Below, in pieces: positions 12,702 to 26,334 of a stretch of 64,000 nt of DNA. The notes under the pieces are model-generated. The model was given only the letters and a program-made list of their open reading frames with translations, was not told where the DNA came from and ran no database searches. Position numbers and translations under genes: made by a program. Within the stretch, counting starts at the first letter, position 1. Each line of letters begins with the position of its first letter. This stretch comes from Arctopsyche grandis (taxonomy: Eukaryota; Arthropoda; Insecta; Trichoptera; Hydropsychidae): the NCBI RefSeq assembly GCF_051622035.1, contig NC_135357.1, positions 17,702,256 through 17,766,255 of the forward strand. Direction: 5' to 3'.

Positions 12702-13825
12702 GGTCTGTTTATATTATCCAGCATTGCACGTCAATAGCCCGACACCGCAGTGCACGAAAAAGACTACTTCTATTCAAACTATACGGCAGTGCATGTTTCG
12801 GCATGTTCAGACTTTTTTGCAAAATCGACTTACATATACATACATATGTACATTACAGAACGCTACGATACAGCGCAATATTGCTTTCGTCGTATCTTCG
12901 AGCGACATGTAACCTGAATAGATCGTGTCGGTTAGTGCCGTTACGTCTACGAAACGTACATGTTACGGAACATATGAAAGTGTCCATATATGTAGAATGT
13001 AGTCCTTAAAGATATGTTTACACTGGTACAGTACAGACCGGCAAATGCACGTTAACACCAGTACAAAAAATAGTCTTTCTTACAAAGCTTGTGTAAGTGT
13101 AACAGCAGTAGCCGACACGATATTTTCATATTATACAGAAGTACATATCACCGTAACGTATCGAACAAAATCTTGTATATTCTTTAGCCACTGCGGAAAT
13201 ATTTACGCATGATGTGACTGGCGAGTGCCCACATACTAACGAAACATCATAATGTGACAATATTGACGCGACAATATGACGCAAGCAATATTGCACCGTA
13301 TCGTCCCGCTCTATAAAATATATACATGTCAGCCGATTTTTCCTTACACTCTACCAAAACAAATCTGAACAAAAGCCTAAATCTGCCCAAGCGTGCGCTG
13401 CTGTATAGTATGAAGCGTGCGCCGGCCGTATAAAAGTAGGATGAAAACACACTGAATGGTACGTAGCATGTGTTTTTTTTTAGATTATTTTAAACACGCG
13501 AAAAACCGCGGCACCCCAAGCCCATATACATGGTAAACAGTCCCAAAAATAACCCTCTGGAGTGTTTTCGATGATATTTTTTCCTTTTATTTATCTTTGC
13601 TTGACCGTGATCGATAACGATGAATCCCATATTTGAAGTAATGTAGGAGAAACATATGCACTCTGCACATGCAACTACACCCGAATTCGGTTTGGGGAAC
13701 ACCCACTGTTACAGCGGGGAGCCAAGAGCACGACGTTCCGTACCATTCAGTGTGTTTTCGCCCATAGTATTTTCCCGTCATTCCTGTTGACGTGCATTGC
13801 TGGATAATACAAATAGATCATAAAA
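12702..13825. mobile_element. Composite element with AAGGTCYG-type inverted ends
   Basis: The left end reads GGTCTGTTTATATTATCCAG then CATTGCACGTCAA. The right end carries the reverse complement, TTGACGTGCATTGCTGGATA then ATACAAATAGATC. Inside, 12830-12920 and 13250-13320 are inverted copies of the CAATATTGC block of the 5888-6270 repeat, so a smaller inverted pair is nested. No coding capacity recognised. It begins directly after the receptor's AATAAA. Confidence 0.55.
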
Positions 13826-13924
13826 CGTAATAATTTGTATTTCAACGCAAATTAAAAATTTCATATAAATACATCTAAACATTTATCTTTAAATATTTCA
13901 ATTAATCTCTCTCCTCCAACAGCA

Positions 13925-14170
13925 TTACAAACATATGTACATTTGATGAAGTTTAATTCCATGACATTTTGTTACCGTCAGAGGCGATGTTCTGATATTT
14001 ATCTCGCGGATGCTGTCACTGTACCAAGTCGCACCATTGTGTCTGTAACGGAAAATCACAACAGTCGTTTCACAATCCCTACGTGTTAGTTTCCAACAAC
14101 AAACACCCATACAAACCAACAGCACAATAGTTTTCCTATTAAAGACCATCGAGCATATTTTTACGTGCAT
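13925..14170 (-). CDS. Unrecognised open frame with a signal-like N terminus
   Basis: An 81-codon frame. From its second Met ([18 protein letters not shown]) it has the charge and hydrophobic core of a secretion signal. A possible GT donor (ACG|GTAACA) lies at about 13975. It could be the first exon of a small secreted protein, but no downstream exon was found because the next kilobase is transposon. No homology recognised. Confidence 0.2.
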   Translation of the reverse strand: MHVKICSMVFNRKTIVLLVCMGVCCWKLTRRDCETTVVIFRYRHNGATWYSDSIREINIRTSPLTVTKCHGIKLHQMYICL

Positions 14171-14224
14171 TTACTCTGAAGCTGACGCATAAAACCTACA
14201 TAGGTACATATACATATATATACA

Positions 14225-14230
<6 letters not shown>

Positions 14231-14298
<68 letters not shown>
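14231..14298. repeat. (TA)n microsatellite
   Basis: TA tract flanked by ACATATATGTATA variants. Confidence 0.95.
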
Positions 14299-14299
<1 letters not shown>

Positions 14300-14302
<3 letters not shown>

Positions 14303-15713
14303 TTTATAATAAATGTTATATTATACATTCAATGTAATTAAATAATACAATATATAAAACATGCATGTAAATGTAACCAATCATATTTACCACCGAATAT
14401 AAAACATACGAAATACTGAACACGTGCGTATTTCTTTCAAATATTCACACATTCACATAAGACCAGAGGTACAATGTGCTCGTATGTACTACTACATCTT
14501 CGTTTCGCTACATTATTTACCGAAGGGAAAACTATGTAAGGTCTCAAGTGAACACAACCCTCAAATGACGACAAATATTGTTCGACATATATTAATTCCA
14601 GATACGTACACACCGAACTTACTCGGCTTGCACACTGCAAACAGACTGACTAAAAATATGTGTCGCGATAAATAAGACGAGCTCTTTAAAATGCAAATTT
14701 GATGTTCTTAGGAGAATATTCGAGTATAATCGTTCGTGGTGTTTGCATAAAATTAACATGTTTCATGGCGAAAGACTGTTGAGTATTTTAAAATATATTT
14801 ATTATCATAACGCAATGTACATAATTATTACACAGATTTTCGTGTCAACTTTTGGGTAATGTAAAGTTTTGTCGGTGGATACTTATGTATGTATGTATGT
14901 ATTCGGAACAGGAACTAGTGGAGTGGTATTGAGTTAAAAATAAACCTGGCGATTATGAAGCCTTAATTCGCTTTATTGATTTTTTATTCGTGTGACAATA
15001 AGGCGGCCTATAGTCAACCGCATTTTAACACATGTCTACTTCGTCCTTTTTACTATAAATATATGCATATTATATTATTTGAATTGAAATGAATATTAAA
15101 AATTCTTAGCCGATCTGTTTAGAAGTAGATAAAATCGCAAATAAACTACATATATACATATAATATGTATGTATATAATAATTAATATTATAATACTCTT
15201 ACTCCTACTGTCATAGTAAACGCGCTTTCACTTCCAAGGGCCAAAACCAAAGTTTCTTACATTTTATTAACAATTCAACTGCGATGCTTTAAATCATATT
15301 GACATTCACGAAAAACAGGTGTGTGAAATTTTAAATTCCATTTCTGTTAAGACAAATAGCTTATTTATTCACACAGTGATCAGACCCTTGAAGTGCAGCT
15401 CAAATAAGTACATACATATATATATATATATATACATATATACAAATATTTGAATTTTAGTTATATTTAAAGATATTTGAAAAGCTAAATTTCCATCTAG
15501 AAGTGTTTCCATCTATCGGAGAAAAAGTAAAGATGCTTCTGCCATTTCCTGCCACGTGATCTCTATGAGCAATTGTTTTCTTCAATGATCACTGACAAAG
15601 ATTTAAAGAGTTAATCTTTAAAAAACCTTGTTTAGTAATTTTAATACAAGTAGCACTCACTTACACTGACCCAGGTATTAAAGAGAAGCTTAGTTAAAAT
15701 ACGTATTTTTAGC
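14300..15713. other. Intergenic, no gene seen
   Basis: AT-rich sequence with short CATA/GTAT runs (14887-14901, 15410-15440). The ATG-initiated frames at 14424-14675 and 14437-14640 look random on both strands. Confidence 0.4.
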
Positions 15714-16031
15714 CAGTGGCGGATCACGTAAATGGTAAACTTCAGTAAAAAAATTCTATCATTTCTTACCATGCTTTTCAGCATATAATTTTTCATTAAG
15801 ATTTTTTTTATTTATTTACTATATGTACTTGAAACACTAATAATTTTTGGAATAAAATATGTATTATTTTAAAATACCATGTAAAATAGGTATTAATTTC
15901 ATTTATTCTTAGCTTACGAACATATTGTGGACAATGATAATAATTTGAAAGTTGTAAATTTTAATAGACGACCTATTTCGGGGCCCCTAACATTTGGGGG
16001 CTTATTTTCAATGTATAGTAAACCGCCGTTG
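15714..16031 (-). mobile_element. Non-autonomous hAT-like MITE, copy 1
   Basis: Begins CAGTGGCGGATCAC and ends GTAAACCGCCGTTG. Internal blocks (GGGGCCCC, TTTTCAATGTATAGTAAACC) are the reverse complement of the element at 29083-29462. No matching 8-bp target duplication is visible (flanks TTTTTAGC and GTTGCGTA), so one flank may have been rearranged. Confidence 0.7.
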
Positions 16032-16957
16032 GTTGCGTATATAATTCATTACTTTTATATTGACACTAACACATTTTCATTACAATTTTATTCCAATGGA
16101 TGACCAACGAAATTCGAAAATTGTTATTTTTTAAATTGGTCAATGCCCTGTGACCCGAAAAAGATTAAAAAACACTGCTGTAAATCGAGAAAAGATGCAC
16201 TTGAACTTCATGTCAGTTCATTATATGTATTACAATCGTGTACATTTGTCCTAGCAGCGACCACATTTAGTAATAACACACTTCCCATTGAGCTTGCTTT
16301 ACTGCATACATAAATGCTAAACGATCAAAAAATGCATCAAACCACATATGCATAGTGAATTTTTATAGGTATACAGCGATCACCCTTAAAATCTGCTAAA
16401 TATAATAAAACAAATAAAAATGTTTTACCAAGAAGTGCTTGAAATAGTCTGGACTTGAATATCCTTATGACTCGTTCGATGGCTATTCGAAGCTGTCTAT
16501 CTTGAGGTTTCACCAACTTCGAATGGTAGTCTTCCAGCAGCTCTAATGCACGATGTGCTTCTATAACAGAAAATAAAACGTTTTTATTATGATTTCATTA
16601 ATTATTTTACAGAGAAGTTTTTAAATCTAGAAATACATATGTTGCCAATGCAGTGTTTAAAGTCTTGTGTGCGTCAAAATGTTTAACTTCAAAAATCGAT
16701 CACCTGCGCGCTTGTCGGAAAATGCAGATTTTCATTTCCAAATTCCATTTATATTTGTTTGAGATATTATATGCTAAGGTACTATATAGTAATATATGTA
16801 TGTATTTATATTATTACAGATTTCAGACATTTCCTTTATATCATTAAACATCTTATATTAAATTTCAAATTATGACCACACACAAATTTTAGCAATTAAA
16901 TCAAGTTTCAAAATTTGACAGTTCCTTTAATCGGTTCTACTAGAATTTTACTAATGG

Positions 16958-17064
<107 letters not shown>

Positions 17065-17404
17065 TATATAGCTCGTGCAACGAAAGCTGGCACGTACCAA
17101 TACAAACACGTATATTGTATCCGTGAAGATATGAATAAGATTTTTTGTATCTGTTTTCTAGGACAATCAGTTGGTCCCTTTCATACGCACCCACTTTCCG
17201 AGCATGACAGAAACAACAATTATTTTTTGTATTGCTCGGTGATTTTTGCTCAGTGATCAAGTGTGCACTACAGAATGATTTTTTCCAGTTTCACTGGTCA
17301 GTCACCGATCAACCCCCACAAACTGACGTAACGCGTTCTTATATTGTTTGCTAATTGGTTAATTGGAGTTAGTTCATTAGAATTAGTGGATATATGATAA
17401 TAAA

Positions 17405-17910
17405 ATGCTTTGTAATAAAATTGGATCTGGGAAAACACTAACGGGACAATCTCGCGAAATTGTGTATAATGTTTTCAACTATTTCATGGATTGTGTATTG
17501 AATAGTGAAAGTGACGAAAGAAATAGTTTTATGAAAAATTTATATGCTTCAACTGCGGAAGCGACTGGTGTTTCTAAAAGAAGTGTTCAGCGAATTGTTT
17601 GTGAAGTACGAAATCAATTTGTGGTGGCTAATAAACCGCCAACATCGCAACCTTCAATATCGGAGCCATCAACGACACAACCTATATCCTATAATAAAAA
17701 ACAATAAACAAAATCATCAAGAGTTTGTACTTGATAAAATCTTGGAAGCTCACAAAATCTTGGAAACATGAAGAAAAATTTATTGAACTGGAACCAAAAC
17801 TCGATAATTTAACGGACAATTTCATTGACATTATAAAAGTAGAATATTCTGATAGCGAATATATGGATTCTTCAAGTGATGGAGAATTAAGTGGCGTAGA
17901 AGAATTATGA
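17405..17910 (+). pseudogene. Decayed transposase remnant, probably IS630/Tc1-mariner type
   Basis: The first frame (17405-17707, 100 codons) has an N-terminal region with two short helical segments ending in TAEATGVSKRSVQRI, a helix-turn-helix-like DNA-binding motif seen in insect IS630/Tc1-like transposases. It stops after a Ser/Thr/Pro-rich linker. A second frame (17725-17910) ends in an acidic Ser/Asp-rich tail (SDSEYMDSSSDGEL), a common C-terminal feature of such proteins. The roughly 200-residue DDE catalytic core is missing between them, so this is an internally deleted, non-functional copy. The family call rests on motif memory only. Confidence 0.45.
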
Positions 17911-18159
17911 TACGACATTGTATAGAAACAGAAGACTATCCAAAACGAGCAAAGAAGTAACGAATTAAAGAAAATCAGAAAAGGTTAGTAAAACTAGAAG
18001 TACGTTTAGTAGTAGAGTAGTAAAAGTAAAGTCTTATAATAGAAAAGTTTGAAATTGAAATTCAAAAATAAGATTATAAAATGAACAATGTATTTATTTA
18101 GATTAGAAACACTTCCGGTTCGGGTAGACTTTCTGGGTGTAAATGTACTGCGGCATTAT

Positions 18160-18450
18160 CCAAAGATCGCCGCAATATTTTTTTTGTAAGTTTATTTTAT
18201 TATTATTTATGACAAGTTCTGACTTAGCTACAAAATTCTGAAGCCGACAAACAATTCTATGCAAAATAATGAAAAAATATTTTGATGGTCTAGGCACCCA
18301 ACAGTAAACAAATTTGAAGTGAGCAAATAAACAACAAAGTGTAGCGCTTTCTTTGCGAATTTATTTTATTATATTTGTAACGGTCGGGACTTAATACTAG
18401 CCGACAAAGAAGAATGTCTATACATAATAATGAAAAGGACTGCATTATTA
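18160..18450 (+). repeat. Degenerate direct repeat, two units
   Basis: Two blocks about 170 bp apart share the order TTTATTTTATTAT, GACTTA, GCCGACAAA, CTAT, AATAATGAAAA. It lies just after the transposase remnant and may belong to the same element. Confidence 0.35.
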
Positions 18451-19094
18451 TCAAAATTCGAACACTTTTAAAATCACTTATTTCCTGTTTAATATAATTT
18501 ATATCCTATATTTTTTTCTCATTTTTTAATTCGTATTAATTTTTGCATACGTACGTTTGTTTTACTTATAATTTAAAAAAATGCTATTTATCATTTTATT
18601 CGTGGTACGTATTAAAATATTAAATAAATATGCCACCCAAATTATATCATAGATCTTAAAAACATTACACGATCGGTTGAAATAAAATATATAAATAACA
18701 GCCTGTATATGAAAAATGCATTTGTATGAGTACTGTGCACGCGCCTTCTGTAGCTAATAGACCTGTAATACATATGCGAATATATACACAGCGGTGTGCT
18801 GCCAATTTTTTATCAACCAGTTCTCGTCAACCTTTAAATGGCACCCTCTCCTCCCCACGCCCTATGAAAAAATAAATATTTTGTCCTCAATAGATAAAAA
18901 TAAATAAAACTTTGAAAAGTGTATTATTGCTCATTTTTTATTATTTATTTATTTTTATATAATTATATAATACATAGAAAATAGGCTTAGAATAAATAGT
19001 ACATCTAATGATGATTTAATAATAATAATTTTCTTAATTTTTTAGAACTTGGGTATGTCTTAAAACTTTATTACAATTCATATTTTTATTACAG

Positions 19095-19355
19095 GGCTAT
19101 TCTTAGTTTCACTTCGCTTATTGGTCTGACACTATTCCTACATTCTTCCGATCGGTTTGAAACTTAGCCATTTTGCGTGGTTTGGTCAACGATAGAAATT
19201 TAAATCACTTCCGCTAGTTCGATGGTGAAAAATAATCGTCATAAACACGTTTAAGAATCCAAAATTTTTGGAGACGATGACAACTCATGACCTTGTTTGT
19301 TTGACTTTCCGCCCCATACTCGTTTTGCCAGATTTTATTATTTTATTACTTGCAA
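19095..19355 (+). repeat. Dispersed repeat, copy 1
   Basis: Collinear with 46792-47035 in the same direction. Shared blocks include TTTCACTTCGC, CCTACA..CTTCCGAT, GGTTTGGTCAACGAT and AAATAATCGT.AATAAACACGT. Class unknown; no coding potential or clear ends. Short similar heads (TTTCACTTCGTCC) occur near 2808 and 41650. Confidence 0.6.
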
Positions 19356-22340
19356 ATTTCGACTAAAGTATTTAAAAATAATGACGGTGACTTTTCGATA
19401 ACCCAACTTATACTCCTAACAAAAACCCCATTTCACTCAACCCTATATAACTCTTGCAAATCTGAAAAAGGTTGATAAAAGCTTCTAAGAACTCCCATTT
19501 TTTAACCACCGGCTCTCGAGAACACCGCTGAATATACATACATACATGCATATATGAGTATGTCAATTTTGCTTTGGTGATATTGTTTTTCATCAAATGT
19601 CTAATTTGATTTTTTCAAATGTACATAATTTTACCAATGCAAATCAATCATTGAAAAATGTAGACAATGAAATATCTAAATACATATATTACAAATCACA
19701 ATCCTTTTATCTATTCAAAACAAACGAAAATCGTACTGTGGATTTTAATAATGATGTTTCTAAATCTACATTTCAAAAGAGAACGACTGAAAGCCCGAAT
19801 TTATTTCTGTCGATTGCCACAATCGATATTGCGGAATCATTCAACAATAAAACGTTAGTTGATTAAACAAATATTTCCCCTTGGGATATATTCCAGCGTT
19901 GAAAGCAAATATATTATCACACTAGTATAATTCCAAAAACTCAATTAAATATTACCAGCAACAAGTCTAGGAAATTCAGCAAATTACATACATTCATACA
20001 TTTACGAGTACTATATAATTACTTCGACCGTTTTAACGAATTTTCTTCGGAAAATAGACGCTATACACTTAATAAGCGGTTAAATTTGTGATATTTTCAA
20101 TTCTAAAACAATATACATACTAAGATATGTAGATGTAGATAGATAGATGTATATATTTTGTATTGAAAAATTACCGGTCATGTTTTTTCGCTCACTAATA
20201 ACGGGCAAACCAAAATAGCGGTTCGATTTAGCGCGAACAAATTAAACGTAATTTATTGGATCGGTCTTTCTTATTGAAACCCATCAAAGGCGACCTTTAC
20301 AATCACTCTTAAAACGAACCGAAAATATTTTAAGATGGTAACTCTAAAAATACACGCCTTCTATTTTAAGACTGTATAAAAGGATTATTGAAACATTGAA
20401 GAAATATTGCAAACATTGAATTACAATTTGGAATACTTTGAGTCTCTTTTATGTCTCATCACATTTAGAAAAATTGAAGCGTGAAAACTATACTACGATA
20501 TAAAGCATATTAAACATTGTCTACGCTTGCCAAATGCGATAAAACTAATGTTTTATTTTAATTTTGGTATTCAATTCAAAGCAGTTTCACGCACATGAAG
20601 AATGATACAAGGTTTTGATAGTTTTCCGCCGTCTACATATGTATGTACAACAATGTTTTCCAATCTGCTGAATCATAATTAATCCATATTTTGGTAGTCA
20701 AGTAAATAAATATAAAAACATTTCCATATAATTAAAAATACTTAGTAGATAGAATGTAAGCAATTAAATACGCTATTTATAATATGTACGTAATTTGGAG
20801 TTTTTTTTTTAATTTTGGAAAACAGATTGAAAAACACTGATCTTCTTTGTATGTACATACGTATGTATGTAAAATTGAAACACTTAATCATCGAGCATGT
20901 GAAATTTGCGTATATTATTACTACCACACAATATTATTCATACAAATAAAGTCAAATTTGAATTATGCGATTATTACATCATAAATTTTAGTAGCAATAA
21001 AGCGAATTCGATCACTGAAAGTTTCATTTCTACTGATTTTCACCTACGTGTGGGTTAACTACTTAACTTTAAATAATAATCAACGTCTTTTACTCATTTT
21101 TGATGAGAAAAAAGTGAATTCACATAAACATGTGCACGCGACGCTCACCCACACTAAACTGATCCACCACGCTACGCGAATAAGTTGAGCTCACGATATT
21201 CAAACTTAACCCAGATTCTCCAAAAACAGTCCTGAACCGGCATCTACAATAGTTTTATATTAAATTAAAACTGAAAAAGCTCAATCCGTCGAATACAAAG
21301 CGAATGAGGTTAGAACGATTAATGTATCGAAGTCCTCGTGTCGTTTGTTCATGGCATTGACGTACTTGGCACACTCTTGATATTGGACTGATTTGAAATG
21401 TGGTACAAATGTCAACGAGTGTTCGGGACCTTCTGTGATCTATGGCGAATCGAAATTTTGACAGTGGACTCCAATCAATGAAATAAAATGTCATAATAGC
21501 GGTGTGCAATCATTGCGCTGAGAACAACCACTTGACGTTCAAGGTAAAGATGTGTCATTACCCTAATAATATTTTGGCATCCAACGACTCTATAAGTTTT
21601 ATTTATTTCATTTTCAAAAGCTTCATTTTTTATGCCACACACTAGTATCTGCCTTAGATATTTAAGGACGTTTCTATGATCGAAATAGAAAAAAGAAGCA
21701 TTTTTTAACGTTTATGTTTTTTTTTGAACCGCCGGAATGGAACGTTCAGCTGAAAATATTATATAAATTAAATTAACCGAAAGTTCCTTCCACTTACTTA
21801 CAAGTTGCGTAACATATCACGTGTATAATATAAGATTCATCAATCCCAGACAGGGTTTTCAAAATAGCTATAAAAATTGAATAAATAAACCTGTACTTAT
21901 AAGTAATACTTAATTTTTAATCATATCATAAAAATTTTACCAAATAATCATATATTATATGTACATACATATATGTATATGTATGTGGAATCTTTCAAAT
22001 ATTTTGAACGCATCCCTATTTTATTGTTTACTTGGGTTGCCAATCTATCTACATTAAAATAAAAAAAATGGTGTTTTCCATTTGTAATTTAATTAAAATC
22101 GTTTTGTGTCAGTGATAATAGAGTTGAACAATTTGACCATTCACTATAATTTGAATATTTTCAGAATATATTATATATATATATATATATGTATTTGCCT
22201 CGTACTAACATTTGAGAAAAGTCGGAAAAACATTTCTCATTTTCATTCATATGATTCGTTTGCAGCTCAGGTAATATAATTCGGCGAATCGCAATAAATT
22301 ATTTCTCGAAATGCCGTTCCTACATCTACGTCTGTATACA
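19356..22340. other. Intergenic, no gene seen
   Basis: Low-complexity AT-rich sequence with CATA/TATG runs. The 89-codon frame at 19597-19866 lacks a recognisable motif and has AT-biased codons; I do not call it a gene. A TA tract sits near 22170-22190. Confidence 0.4.
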
Positions 22341-23071
22341 TCACCGTTTAGCCTCCATCTGCATTGCAGCAAAACGAAGCCACTTGATACTTATACAGGC
22401 CATGCGTTATTCTAAAAACCTTTTTCCCTTGCGCTATCAATAAGACCGAGATTATACGTAACGCAAATTTTTTACTATCACGCAACAGCCACAGGTGATG
22501 TTTACTAATATACGCAATAGTTGATCGCCTTCGGCGATCATCTGCGGATTTTTCGTTAAAAATAAAACAATCGGTAGGACTTCCTCGAAACGCGGATCCG
22601 CCGTATAGCTGGCCTGGTCCAGACCGAGAGCCGGCCAAGATCATTTTTAGAGTCCGGTCTGAGCAATCTTTAGATAGTTTACACTCCGCTGGCCGAAATA
22701 ATTTTATACAATAGCTTCTCTCGAAAGACTTCGTGCAAAAATCCCAATCAAACGCTTATTATTATAGTTTTTTTTTTTTTACATAAAACGCTCATTCAAA
22801 TGAAACAATTTACGTAATCGATTTGGATTTTTTTAATTCAATTAAAAAAAAAACAGTATTCATTTGTTTAATTTGTCACAGTAATTAATTAATTGGATCA
22901 ACAAATGAATACAGATACGTGTTAGAGTTTCATTACAGCGGCTCTTTTACATATAACCTATGCATGAACTTTCAATAATAAATGTATAGACTAAACGAAA
23001 TGACATTTTATTTGGTTTTATTAACACATTTTATTTGGTTACATTATTACAAACAATACGATTATATAAAA

Positions 23072-23170
23072 CTAGTGGTTTTACCCGGCATCGCTCGGTA
23101 TAAAAAATACAATATAAACCGCTTAAACATGGTTAATTCATTTGTTTTTTATTAAATTGAACGTCATGTC
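23072..23170 (-). mobile_element. Terminal fragment of the CTAGT-ending element
   Basis: Minus-strand end CGAGCGATGCCGGGTAAAAC then CACTAGT, followed inward by AAGCGGTTTATATTG. Same family as 5665-5760 and 28480-28596. Confidence 0.5.
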
Positions 23171-23439
23171 GATTCAACGAATCAAAACTTATATACATGC
23201 AATGTCTCGAAATTATAAATTAGATTTGCATAAGTAGCTCATGGCTGTCTTGCGATTCTTAAGGTGCGCTCGAATGGAAGGAAAAATCCACACGCGCGTT
23301 GAAATTTTCCTGATTTTCAGCGTATAAGCGTTTCACGTTTGAAAAATATTGTAATTGCAATTGGTACGCATGTATGTATGCATGCATGAATGTGTGTATT
23401 ATATATGGGGGTTATGAACACTGGCACTGGCAACACCAT

Positions 23440-23940
23440 TTTTATTGACAGGTTTTCCGAGGGTGCGCGGGAGGATTGAGAGGGGTGAAGCGGGGGGTGG
23501 GGGTTGGGGGTGGGGGTCGAGGGTTTGAGGGCACCTTGCTTGCGGACTGGCATCCCGGCTCGCGATGTTACAAGCAGGGGTTGAGTCTGAGAGCGTCGGC
23601 TGGTGCGGAAGTGCGGAAGGTGCGGAAGTGAGTGAGGGGCTCCGCGCCCGCTTCAGGCCGCATCACCGGCCGCGGCGCGTCGCAACGCCACACTACGCGC
23701 TCCGCTACGACTCCGATAGCGACACCGACACCAACACCAGCACGCGCTCGCACTCGTCTACACTCGACTGTTGGTCGATCGCCAGCCCGGGACTGAACCA
23801 CCCCACCCCCACCCGCTACCCCCACTCTGCTAGACCCACCCTCTCACCCCACGCGCCCTTTCAAAACAAACGCGGTGGCATGGCGGGGTGTCGTGTCGTA
23901 CTCTTCCTCGACTCGCCGACCCTCCCTCGTTATTACAATG
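23440..23940. promoter_or_regulatory. Isolated CpG island, possible promoter
   Basis: About 500 bp of GC-rich, CpG-dense sequence (many CGCG, GCGC and CGCTCG words, C-runs such as CCCCACCCCCACCCGC) in an otherwise roughly 30 percent GC region. The composition strongly resembles the AMMECR1 first-exon island at 48.0-48.43 kb. Open frames cover it on both strands (plus 23565-23981, minus 23568-23825) but encode only low-complexity Arg/Ser/Gly/Thr sequence. It may be the promoter and first exon of a gene whose other exons are outside the window or unrecognised. Confidence 0.5.
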
Positions 23941-24167
23941 CAATGCCCATCATCCATACATGCATACACACATACATATAGGTACATACGAATATGGCGA
24001 GGGTAGTTTTCCCTCGTGCTAATGACGAATGGCGATCTCTCTAATGGTCGCGCGCTGTATTGTGTGTGTCAATAATTATTCATTCAAATTAAATTTATTA
24101 CAAACAAATGAATTTTATTTCGTATCACATTTTTGAAACTTTTCACAATTAATCTTCTATATATGTA

Positions 24168-24890
<723 letters not shown>

Positions 24891-24897
24891 TAGATAT

Positions 24898-25278
24898 ATA
24901 AAATTGAATGTTTGTCTGTCTGTCTGTCTGTCTCGAATTGGCTCCTAAACCACTGAACCGATTACGATGAAACTTTCAGGATTTGTTGTACGAGTATGCA
25001 TGTCCGGAAATATTACTGTGAAAAAAAAATGGGAAAAAACGGGAACGGAAACGGGAAAAACGGTAATGAGTGTCATTGCAACGCAATAATTTTAAATGTT
25101 TTCGCGTCGCGAACCTGCGTTATTAGGGTAAAATAAAAAAATGAATAATTTCAAATGTGTTCGCTGCCTGCGTTTTTCCAACAAATGGGAACGAGAACGA
25201 GAACGGCAACGGGAACGGGAACGGGAACTGGAATTGCATGCGTTATTGTGGCATTGCAACGCATGCCGGGTTCAGCTA
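24898..25278 (+). mobile_element. mini-me/HINE-like element, copy 3
   Basis: Complete-looking: AAAATTGAATG, (GTCT)n, GGCTCCTAAACCACTGAACC, TCAGGATTTGTTGTA, a body with GGGAAC hexamers (25182-25230), then GCATGCCGGGTTCAGCTAGT. No protein. Inverted relative to copies 1 and 2. Confidence 0.55.
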
Positions 25279-25286
25279 GTATATAC

Positions 25287-25875
25287 ATATATAAAATTGA
25301 ATGTCTGTTTGTCTATCTGTCTGTCTGTCTGTCTCGTATAGGCTCCTAAACCACACAACCGATTACGATAGAACTTTCAGGATTTGTTGTATGCATATCC
25401 GGGAAACTTACTGTGAAAAAAAACGATAATTGATAATTGAATTCAAAAATTAAAAAAGAATAGGATAGGATACCTATAAGGGGAGGTACCATTTCCGGTA
25501 AATTTAAAAATTTGAAAAAAATTTACGCTATATCTGATTTCAGTAAACGATACTAAGTTTCAGTTCGATAGGACTAACGGTGTTCAAAAAATCCCCAAAA
25601 TACACAGACACGAACACATTTTTTCTAGACCATGAAAGCGTGATCAGTGATCGATTCTGAGTTCGAATCAGTCAAAATGTCGCATGATCACAAAACTTCA
25701 TCTATTGTTACATCATGGGGGCGCGGAGGGGCGAAGCCCTAAAAGGCAACTGATCATGGGGGCGAAGCCCTAAACGGCAATTGCTCATGGGGGCGTGGAG
25801 GGGCGAAGCCCTAGAAGGCAAAGGCTCAGGGGGGCGCCGAGGGCGAAGCCCTAGAAGGCAAATAAAAAAAAAAAT

Positions 25876-25916
<41 letters not shown>

Positions 25917-25994
25917 AAATGTTTACTATTAGCTTAGTCATGTTTAAGCGGTTTATATTATAAATACTGAGCGAAGCCGGGTAATACAGCTAGT
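25287..25994 (+). mobile_element. mini-me/HINE-like head joined to a CTAGT tail
   Basis: Starts with the same AAAATTGAATG(GTCT)n and GGCTCCTAAACCACACAACC head as copy 3, but ends with the other tail type, GAGCGAAGCCGGGTAATACA then GCTAGT. Between them lies a tandem repeat (25713-25861) and a poly-T run. The shared head with different tails suggests modular exchange between related families. Confidence 0.5.
25713..25861 (+). repeat. GC-rich tandem repeat, four units
   Basis: Four units of about 31-42 bp built on TCATGGGGGCG..GGGGCGAAGCCCTA and AAGGCAA; the second unit lacks the GGAGGGGCG block. It is internal to the element at 25287-25994. Confidence 0.8.
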
Positions 25995-26334
25995 ACATAG
26001 ATAAAGTAAAAAGAATTTGTGAATTTTATATACGAAACAAAATATTCAGTTTGAACGCAGTTAACAAATTGTTAATTGAAATGCGATAAACAAAAATATA
26101 AAGTAATCATTAATATAGAATCACAAAACTTCATCTATTGTATGCATAGATAAAATGTAAAAATTCAGATGACCAACCCATGACTATATCTATGTACATA
26201 TTTGAGGAATATAAGAAAGTCACAAAACAAAATTTAATAATTAAACATACATACGCATATCACATATACCGGTTATGAGAGCGTTTTCGATACAAATTGA
26301 GTGCAAATGTAGGGAAACTTACACAATACAAAAG

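Noticed and set aside
23565-23981. 138-residue protein in the CpG island
   Set aside because: Low-complexity translation of GC-rich DNA, with equivalent open frames on the other strand; kept only as a promoter candidate.
25713-25861. CRISPR-like array
   Set aside because: Units are directly joined with no unique spacers, and the setting is an insect nuclear genome.
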